From the NCBI GenBank assembly GCA_024803745.1, contig JANJXV010000100.1, positions 1,054,001-1,118,000 of the forward strand: DNA of 64,000 nucleotides. Reading direction: 5' to 3'. The notes beneath the pieces were generated by a model. The model had not been told where the DNA came from. It did no database searches and worked only from the letters and a program-made list of their open reading frames with translations. The DNA is from Megascapheus bottae. Taxonomy: Eukaryota > Chordata > Mammalia > Rodentia > Geomyidae. A program made the translations under genes and the position numbers. Of this stretch, positions 55,885 through 64,000 are shown in pieces; position 1 is the first letter of the stretch; each line of letters begins with the position of its first letter.

Positions 55885-57585
55885 TTATCTTCATAATCCC
55901 AACCTTATGTGAGGAACTTCGCCTTTCTTAACAAAATTAAACAAATGACCAAAAGAAACAAGGAGTAGACCGCACTCAAACATCTGGTTTCAGTGGACAG
56001 ATCTATTTACCCACTAGACTGAGACCTATATTTTCTCATCACACTATTGTAGTGTGGACTGAGTTGAGCCTTCACATTTCAGCCCCATGCTCATATCATC
56101 TTATGATCCATCTGTGGACCAATATTCTTGATCGCCTATTGTTCTCCAGGCATTGTTCTCATAGGCCCATATGATGGGTTAGAAGTTAAGTCCTTGACTC
56201 TTAGAAGGATTCTGTGTCATGTACCTTTGACATCCTGCTGCAATGGTCCAAGCTGCTCTTTTGACCTTATCCCAGTCACACTGCATTAGAAGCCAACCAG
56301 TGTGTTCAAAGTATAGCTGAAGTTCAGCAAATGTCTTCTGAGAGAAAAAAAAGAAAGCATACCGTATCAACATTTGCCTTGGGAGTCAGGTGATACATTT
56401 TCAAATAATGTAATGGAAATTTTCTAATGAGTATAAAGCCAAGACAGAAAAGCTTAATAATAGATAAATATGAATAGTTGCTTGTCACACATAGAGTATA
56501 CCACTGTCAAGAAGCAACTGAAGTTCATGGATGAATAGTAATTAATGTTTATGGGAAACTCCACAAAATCAATTCCTTTCCTACAGTCTCCCAGGAAGAG
56601 TTTGGCTTCAACTCACTATTGATGGATAGGCTTTTTGAACTTGAAAGAATTGCACTGCGATTATGTGGGCTTTTTAAACTGAAAATGTTTCCCTGGGGAT
56701 CAGCTATACAATCACCATTTTCCTGTTAGGGAAACTACTTTGATTTTGATTAATCATTGCAGAGACATAGAGCCTACAGTGAGAAAAAGGCTGTATGTGA
56801 CATAAAGCTCAGGGAGTCATTGCAGGATATGAGGTAAGTCTAGAAGAAAGTGGTGACTAGATGCCCTCATGACCTAGTCACACTTCTGTGCCTCAGTATC
56901 TCCAGTGATTTCAATAATTATTCTGTGTGGTAGACTATGATCTCTCATTTGGATATCTTGGATACACAAAATATCTAAATACTGGGTAAGGGATTTCAGT
57001 GTCTGAAGGAGCTTTTGCGTAAACTGTCTTAACACTCCATCTCTCTGCCCTCAAGGTGAAGTAGGAAGAAAATTTTGTAAGCAGAAATTCTTCCCAACTG
57101 CAACTCTGCTAATGCTCTGAAGGGATTCTTGGCATTTCCCACATTCCAGGCATTTGGAGTTCAACTTTCCCTTTTGTCAGACTGAGTTTGTGTGAAAGTT
57201 ATTGAGGATGGTTCTTGTTTTTGGAGCCTAGTTTGGCATTTTCTGTAGAAATCTATTATGGCATGGCCAAAGGCTCTATACTTCAGCCTTCAATTTTTCA
57301 TGCGTACAGCTAGAGTCATAATTAAAGTTAGCTGTAAAATATCACATAAATTGGCCAAACTCTTATCTATTAGGCTTAGGTTCCTCGAAAAATGTATTTT
57401 TGGTTTATAATATGTAAGTCATTAAGAAAATGGAAAAGAATGAAAAGAGGTTGTGACTGTACCTCATTTATATTTTATAAGACAAGTGTTTCAGCACTTA
57501 CATTTTATGTAACTTTTAATTAAATCATGCATACAGTTTTATACAACTATTAATAAGTCAAAGTATTTCTATGCAGAATGATTAT
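55885..57585. other. Unique DNA, nothing recognised
   Basis: 1.7 kb with no repeat or gene recognised. Confidence 0.45.
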
Positions 57586-57592
57586 CCCTCTT

Positions 57593-57838
57593 CATTTTTT
57601 TTGTGGGTCATGGTGCTTAAACTCAGCCTGGGTTCTGTTGCTGAGCACTTCAGCTCAAGGCTACTGCCCTACCCCTGGGCCTGGGTGTTGTCCCTGAGCT
57701 CTTCAGCTCAAGGCTACCACCCTACCCTTGAGCTAAACCCCACTTCCTTTTGTGCCTGGGCTGGCTTTGAACCTTGATCCTGAGATCTCAGCCTCCTGAG
57801 TAGCTAGGATTACATGTGTGAGCCACCTTGCTCTGGTG
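57593..57838 (-). mobile_element. Composite SINE with duplicated right part
   Basis: Reverse strand. At the right is the Alu/B1-like head (complement of GAGTAGCTAGGATTACATGT). At the left, the 'gagctcttcagctcaaggctac' block occurs twice (about 57638-57680 and 57693-57735), offset by about 55 bp, so this copy is longer than its relative at 60.6 kb. Confidence 0.8.
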
Positions 57839-57939
57839 TCTCTTCAATGTTATACTATTAATACTCTCAAACTTTTACTAGGACAGGTTCCCTAAGATGA
57901 TTTTGCATATAAACAATATTACCCTGAAGGGCCTAATTC

Positions 57940-58145
57940 TTTTTTTGTTTGTTTTGCTAGTCCTGGGGATTGAACTCAGGGCCCAGGTACTGTCTTTGAG
58001 TTTCTTTTGCTCAGGGTTAGCACTCGACCACTTGAGCCAAACCACCACTTCTAGCCTTTTCTGTATATGTGGTACTGAGGAATTGAACCCAGGGCTTCAT
58101 GCATGCTAGGCACGCAGTCTACCACTAAGGTACATTGCCAGCCCC
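57940..58145 (-). mobile_element. IDL-Geo-type dimeric SINE, older copy
   Basis: Reverse strand: TTTTGCTAGTCCTGGGGATT, 'accacttgagccaaaccacc', TGAGGAATTGAACCCAGGGC, CTACCACTAAGGTACATTGC. More diverged than the 47-kb copy. Confidence 0.82.
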
Positions 58146-58675
58146 TGCCCAAATTTTATGCTTTAAATTCTAGTCCCATTTGGCTGGTAGTCAACTCTAC
58201 TTTCCATTACCAATTACAAATAATTTAAGCTTTTCTGTTTAGTTTATAGGGTACCTTATAGCCTAGCATTTATTCGGCAGGTTTTCAGGTGACACAATTA
58301 GAAACAGAATGAGAAAAATAGAAAAAAAAAGAACAGGCATAGACGGAGGAAAAATAGAATGCAGGAAATAAGTGGGTGATATTAGATGCAATTGGATCCA
58401 GAATTGTAAACTGTTTAATCAACTTGCTTATTTTCCTCATCCCCCCAACTTACGGGGATTTGACAATAAACTGTCTTAGGTAAGTCACTGAAAGAATGAC
58501 TCAAAAGTAGCTGTATGTATTAGTGACGAGAGTACTCTACTTAACATAAAAATATACTGCTGCATTTTGGCAGTATATATTAATGTTTTGATGATATAAC
58601 TCCTGATAGATATTTCTGACCAGTAGATGCTATTTCCTTCCTTAGTCTAAACTTCAATTATGTAGCTCTATTTTT
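58146..58675. other. Unique AT-rich DNA, nothing recognised
   Basis: No feature recognised. Confidence 0.45.
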
Positions 58676-58676
58676 T

Positions 58677-58760
58677 TCTGTCTCTTTCTCCCTCTCTTTC
58701 TTTCTCCCTCCCTCTCTCTTTCTTCCCCTCTCTCCCTGCTTCCCCCTCCTTTCCCCCCCC
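58677..58760 (+). repeat. Pyrimidine-rich (TCTC/TCCC)n tract
   Basis: About 80 bp of C/T ending in CCCCCCCC. Confidence 0.92.
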
Positions 58761-59300
58761 GACATAGCTTAGAATCCTTTGTGTTAGACAATCAGATAAA
58801 TTATGAAGAAATGTATGGAGAGGGTGCGACTTACTTTCTTAATTTACCTTTTTCAATTAGAGAACTGAAACATCACAACAGTTCCCACTCCTTTGGCAAC
58901 AATCAGTCATGTAGGCCCACTTATACAAGAGGAAAAAAGGGAAACATGGCTTATAAGCAGCCAGCAACTGCCCAGCCTCAACTACTGTCCAGCCCCCACT
59001 ACTTGCAGCACCAGCAGTCTGGAATATAAGAAAATGTTTATATACAGCTAGTAATGACTTTGTCCCCATCACTGTATCTGATGCAATTCCAGCAAGTTCA
59101 TTTCTAAGATTAAAATGCCCTGATGCTTATTGTGAATAGCACTGGTAGCTACATGAACAATTTCAGCAGCCAATTATTTTTTCTTTAGTGAAAATGAAAT
59201 AAAATAAGCACCAGAACACCAAACCCACTGACCTATTTTCTTTTCTTGTTTCTGGCACCAGTTTATTACAGTTTAGATTAATTTCTGTTTTAAAATTGTG

Positions 59301-59403
59301 CATGTGGAAGGGTATCAATGTATGTGAATTAATGCACCTTCTATCTGGCAAATATCATGTAACCCTTTTATTAAATACAATAAAAATTATTAAAAAAATA
59401 AAA
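59301..59403 (+). mobile_element. 103-bp L1 3'-end insertion
   Basis: Only the last part of the 3'UTR: AAGGGTATCAATGTATGTGA, 'caccttctatctggcaaat', AATACAATAAAAATTATTAA. A 10-bp duplication, TAAAATTGTG, lies at 59291-59300 and 59404-59413, proving a discrete insertion. Confidence 0.88.
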
Positions 59404-59825
59404 TAAAATTGTGTGGAAATACAGTCTCAGCTAGGATTGCATAGGTGATATTATAGGCTTCTGTGATTTCTCTGATTGTTGTTATTGTTTAAAATATTTT
59501 ATAGAATTTAAAGCTAAGTAGGAATACTGATGTTTATGCTGTTAGGTAGGAATAAGTATGTAAAGTAGGGTAATTACAAATAGAAAGACTGGATTTTTCA
59601 AAAGGATAAAAGAAAGAATTATGAATGCTTTTTATCATAGACAAAGATAAATTTTAAGACAAAAAGTTTTAAATGGATTTAAAATTACATAATATATGTG
59701 TGAAAGTACCTTAGTATTATATGTAATTTAATGTGTTTTTAAAAATAAATGCAACGTAACTTAAAATTATTTTAGTGATCAATTTAAAAGAAGTGATGGT
59801 AATTAGCAGACATAATAAAAATGCC

Positions 59826-60151
59826 AGGATATTGAAACAAAAGCCCTATAACAAATGATTGTTGTCCTTAATGTACTATGTTGTCTCTCATCTCCTTTGC
59901 TGTCCCTTTGTTATCTCATATTGTTACAGTATCTCACTTTGTTATCTGATATAATGAATTTAGTTGTATTTGGTTATTTGAAATTTGATAGGAAAGGGGG
60001 GAAAACCAAGACAAGTGGGGGTGTAGGGGGGAGGGTAATAGGTACCAAGACATGTGAAAGGGTATCAATGTATGTGAATTAATTCACCTTCTATATGGCA
60101 AATATCATGTAACCCTTTTACTAATTACAATAAAAAAAAACCTACAAGTAA
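59826..60151 (+). mobile_element. L1 3'UTR-only insertion
   Basis: Begins CAGGATATTGAAACAAAAGC, includes the G-rich tract (59995-60040) and ends in AATTACAATAAAAAAAAACC. Probable 9-bp duplication AAAAATGCC at 59817-59825 and 60152-60160. The frame over 59855-60082 is not coding in this family. Confidence 0.85.
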
Positions 60152-60160
60152 AAAAATGCC

Positions 60161-60610
60161 TGTATTTACTACACTCTAGCTTGTCAAGGTGAGGCTAATT
60201 AACTGCTTGTTTAATTCATTTATATTAACATTGACGCATACTCACAAAACATGAGGCTAAAGGGTGAGTGTTTCATCAGTGGGAGACACAAAAAGCAGGT
60301 GGCAATTACCACAATAGTGTGTCCAGTGCTAGAACCCTGGAAAATCAGGACAACTCATCAGCAGATACCACATTATGCTACTTCATTCCATTTTGGATGA
60401 ATAATGAGTCTAACCTCTCTCAAACAAGCTGCAAATAGAAAAGAATATGAACATGACTATAGAACAATGATCTGCTATAGATAATAACTTCCTCCTAAAA
60501 ACATCCACAGTAAAGTCACCTTTATTTTGGTCAGCAATCTGAATCTAGAGATTTATCTTTCCTCTATGTATTACAAGCTCATTATTCTTCTAAAGTTTCT
60601 TTTAGTCACC
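60161..60610. other. Unique DNA, nothing recognised
   Basis: No feature recognised. Confidence 0.45.
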
Positions 60611-60620
60611 TTTTAAATAT

Positions 60621-60855
60621 TATGCTTTTTGTTGTTTGTGGGGCTTGAACTCTGGGCCTAGGCACTGTCCCTGAGCTCTTCAGCTCAAGGCTACTGCCCT
60701 ACCCCTGAGCCACAACCCCACTTCCAGTTTTCTACTGATTAATTTGAGATAAGTGTCTTACAGTCTTAAGAGCCTGGGCTGGCTTTGAACAATAATCATC
60801 AGATCTCAGCCTCCTGAGTAGCTAGGGTTACAGGCGTGAGCCACCATACCTGGCA
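60621..60855 (-). mobile_element. Composite SINE with Alu/B1-like head
   Basis: Reverse strand, well preserved. It has GTGGGGCTTGAACTCTGGGC, 'gagctcttcagctcaaggctac', CCTGAGCCACAACCCCACTT, a linker, then TCAGCCTCCTGAGTAGCTAG and 'ggcgtgagccacc'. An 8-bp duplication, TTAAATAT, is at 60613-60620 and 60856-60863. Confidence 0.85.
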
Positions 60856-60864
60856 TTAAATATA

Positions 60865-63525
60865 CATTTTTATAACTTGCTTTCTCCATGGATGTAACAT
60901 GTTTTCATTTGTCATTCATACTTACTCAATAAACACAATGTCTCACATACCATATATCTGATTATTTACTGAAGTGATCAATTGTTATTTGTCAAACCTC
61001 TAATAAAATAAATAAAATATTTTGCTGGTTAGTCTCAGCAGTATATAAAAATTTTCATCTCAAAATATGGCAACTACTCAGATTCATACTTTTGTTCTAA
61101 TTGCTTTTAGTATTTTGCCTTCAGTTTTGCTTGTTTGGCTACATGAAATCTCACAAATATTTTGGAATCAGATTTCATGCAACTTTGACTGTATGCCAAA
61201 TGAGGTGTTTTATACTCATGTCATGGTTGATGTGGTAGATGAGGATAAAACAAGGCAAACGCTCATCAGTTGTTGTGGTCTTTCATCTTCTGGAAAAGAG
61301 GTAGGAAAGAGGGAAAGTGCTGACCACAAGTCTGACTCATTGTTATGCTGGTAAAATAGCAACACATTCAGAGGCACATGGTCAGCCACTATAAAACTCC
61401 CCTACTTCTTTCCCATTTTCCTACTACCTCTTAGAAACACAGACCTCTACCTTCATATTTGAAAGTGCCAAGCTCATTCTACTCCTGAACATTTTAATTT
61501 GTTGTTCCCTTGCAAGATCCTAACTAAATTCACGGAAGAATCTCTTCAAATGTACCCCCATAGAAAGCAAAGTACCACCATACTATTCAAAATAGGCTTG
61601 TTTGCCTTTTGCCATGTTCTAAATGTTTCTGAGGTTAAATCATACCCTGAAGTAATGAACCAAATCCACCCCAAAAAACAATTTTAAATATCTCTTCTAT
61701 GAAGAAGACACAGACTCTTTTATATATAGAACCATATCTATGGGTTTTTTTTATCAAGCAATGTTTCCATTTTCCCTTCCTCCCTTCCTCTATCCCTTCT
61801 TTCTTCCTTCCCTCTTCTAGAATTAGCCTATATATGCACTGTAAAAAAAAGAAAGGGGAGGAATTATCCTTTCCTTTTAGAACCTTCTAGCTGACAATCT
61901 ACTCTGAATTTTCAACTCCATTCTGGCTGTCTTCTGTGAATGTCTAATAGGATTCACATAGTAGGCAACTGATTTTTAAAGCTCATATGTATCATTTAAA
62001 GAAGAAGTGTACTCCCTTGGCTGAATACTGCCAACATTTCAACATATGTACTCATTTCTACCAAGGACCAATTCCTTCATATAGCTGAAATACATACTCC
62101 CTTTGTTGAACAGCATCTGCTTTGAGGTGAACCAAACTTGTCTCCCTAAAGTTCACTGCTTCTGTAGGCTCTCCATTTTCCACCCAAATGATTTATTTAA
62201 AGCATTTCTGTACCTGTCTTGGTTTCTATTGCTGAGGAAAGAAATACTTTAAGCAGTTCTGTACGTTTTTCTTTAGCTTCCCTGCTAGGAACCATAACTC
62301 TTGCTTAGCTATTAGTCTAAATGTTCTTTTGCACAGGCGTTTGTCTTGTAATTTAAATTTAACTTCAAAGGTAAATGAAATTATTCAAGTCCAATAGATC
62401 CTTACTCTCTTTCCATCAGTATTATAAGTGATTTGCTTCCTAATCACCATTTAAAATAATGTATACATGCCTATTTTTATACTGCTAATATTCATCAGTG
62501 CTATACACAGCTGAATAATTATATCTGAAAATCATTGCTGCAAATTGGATGTTTATTTACAGAAACATCTAGCTGATGATCACTTGCTGGCAAGGTTAGA
62601 CATGTTTCAAGTGACTCCAAAGGAGACTTAGCCTTCTTATAAAGAGGAAGTCTGCCCACTGCACAATATACTCATTTGGTCATTTGTGTTTCTAAGAGCA
62701 CTAGGAGTCCATCAAAAGCAAGTTTGTCACATTTGAGGTTGAAATTTCATTTATTCACTGCAATAATATTGACTGTAATCCCCTAATTACATGTCTCAAT
62801 GAAAGAAGACAGAATGTAGATACTGATCCAGCAGTGACTGTGAATGATAATATTGCTAATTCCTCTTAGTCACTGGGGTGGATTTCTTTTTCCCATTTCT
62901 TTCAAAATCTTACTTTCCTGTTTCCATAGGCCAATGAAAAAACAGAAATTGTTGTGGTATTTTGGAAGGGTAATCTGGGAATAAGAACTGTGTTTCAGCA
63001 TCTGATAGGCTCATTAATAACTAAATCTAGATACATGAAACAGACAAGGAGTTGGGGGCAAAGGACTGTTAGAAGTGGCAGCAAAATGTAAGAGAGGTTT
63101 ATCTAGAGGCATAAGGCAGGAAGCAGGACACAATGACCATCTCTTCGAAAGTATTTTCAGTGCTTCTGAGTAATCTGTCCATTGTCACACTGTACAGGGA
63201 TAGCATTTTGGTTGGCCCACAAAGGAAGAGGATCTAGCTGGTCTATCACGAATGACATGTCCACTATTTTCAACACTAAACATAGACTTCTAATAGATGT
63301 TTTCATCCGAGCATATTCCAAAAGCAAAGTGGTTATTACCAGTTAATCAACTGGTCATTAGACTAACCAACACATTACGTGATCAAAAAATTAACACTAA
63401 GCATTCATTTTGATTAAGGTTTGCCTTATAGATTAAAACATGGGAGTATAATCAACAAAGCTTTCAAGACTTCTGGCTAATAAATAATGTTGTAAAAATC
63501 CAAAGTGAACATGAAATTAAAAATA
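60865..63525. other. Unique DNA, nothing recognised
   Basis: 2.6 kb with no repeat apart from a CCTT-rich tract at about 61770-61820. A frame of 95 codons at 61067-61354 begins with a hydrophobic stretch but matches no family I know. I do not call it a gene. Confidence 0.45.
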
Positions 63526-63529
63526 AATT

Positions 63530-63748
63530 CCAGTTGTCAGTGGCTTACACTTATATTCAGTGACTCCGGAGGCTGACATTTGTAGGACTATGGTTCAAGG
63601 CTAGGCAGTTAGAAGAGTTCACTAGACTCCATCTTAAAAAACAAAACAAAACATTGAAAAAAATATCCCAGGTTGGATGTAGGGCTTACATGGCAGAGCT
63701 CCAGCCTCAAAAGGTATGGCCCTAAGTTTAAACTACAGTACTTAAAAG
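63530..63748 (+). mobile_element. Composite SINE, diverged
   Basis: AGTGGCTTACACTTATATTC, 'gactccggaggctgacatttg', 'ctagactccatcttaaaa', then a right part GCTTACATGGCAGAGCTCCA and 'ccctaagtttaaactaca'. Same layout as the copy at 34.26 kb. Confidence 0.6.
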
Positions 63749-63844
63749 AAGATCAGACTACTTATGAATGAACAGTACAATTCTTACTTAAACAAAAGCA
63801 TTATAAAAAGTTCCATATGTAGACATATTGTATTTATTCACTTG

Positions 63845-63985
63845 CTTGTTTCATTTTGGTTTTTGTGACAAAATAGGTCTCACTATATAGCCCAGATTTA
63901 TTTGAAATTCACTATGTAGTATAGATTGGTCTCAAATTTGATCTCATACTTGGATGTGTTGAACATGGGAAAATTGAAGTTAATT
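63845..63985 (-). mobile_element. B1-like SINE, reverse strand
   Basis: GACAAAATAGGTCTCACTAT, 'atagcccagatt', ATTGGTCTCAAATTTGATCT: the complement of 'agatcaaatttgagaccaatc...gggctatatagtgagacc'. Diverged; runs close to the window end. Confidence 0.6.
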
Positions 63986-64000
63986 ATTTTATTTTGTTTT

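Noticed and set aside
61067..61354. 95-codon frame with hydrophobic N-terminus
   Set aside because: No known domain, no splice or promoter context; length compatible with chance in this composition.
1..64000. CRISPR arrays, bacterial operons, phage or plasmid systems
   Set aside because: All evidence (SINEs, L1s, MIRs, microsatellites, CpG depletion) points to mammalian nuclear DNA. The tandem repeats seen lack regular repeat-spacer structure.

Overview
This is a stretch of mammalian nuclear DNA with no protein-coding host gene, tRNA, rRNA or conventional exon that I can support. It is AT-rich and CpG-poor, apart from one GC-rich block at about 32.6-34.1 kb. Transposable-element debris dominates. 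The lineage clue is a dimeric SINE of about 195 bp that recurs on both strands at about 1.5, 10.9, 12.2, 17.5, 21.6, 47.4 and 57.9 kb. Its left half is an ID-like, tRNA-Ala-related monomer. Its right half is a different monomer ending in GGACTGGCAAAA. This matches what I know of the IDL-Geo SINE of geomyoid rodents (kangaroo rats, pocket mice, pocket gophers), so my best guess is a geomyoid rodent. B1-like SINEs, old MIR-like elements and rodent-type LINE-1s agree with that.

Layout. 1-13.4 kb: mostly unique sequence with decayed SINEs, a 49-bp tandem duplication (4.8 kb), a possible reverse-strand LTR (5.7-6.0 kb) and a MIR (6.4 kb). 13.4-18.4 kb: an L1 cluster, comprising two 3'-end insertions, an ORF2 body lacking its 3' end, and an old reverse-strand L1 whose 5' part is inverted, with a SINE nested inside. 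18.4-23.5 kb: unique sequence and microsatellites, including more than 300 bp of CT/CTGT repeat. 23.58-32.36 kb: the L1 core. A 5'-complete but internally deleted L1 (5'UTR, broken ORF1, broken ORF2, 3'UTR) abuts a 5'-truncated L1. About 0.2 kb of unique sequence follows, then a third L1 with a clean 16-bp target-site duplication. 32.6-34.1 kb: the CpG-rich block, with two tandem arrays carrying NRF1-like palindromes, then an isolated L1 5'UTR and a consensus splice donor. 34.2-64 kb: mostly unique sequence with dispersed SINEs, short L1 3' insertions (35.4, 37.6, 54.4, 59.3, 59.9 kb), ancient L1/MIR/L2 remnants and microsatellites.

No gene set works together here. The only intact logic is that of retrotransposons: L1 ORF1 (RNA-binding chaperone) and ORF2 (endonuclease plus reverse transcriptase) mobilise L1 RNA and SINE RNA in trans, and the target-site duplications document those insertions. 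Every L1 copy I can read is disabled. I found no convincing new biological system. The region most worth a second look is the CpG-rich promoter-like block at 32.8-34.0 kb.
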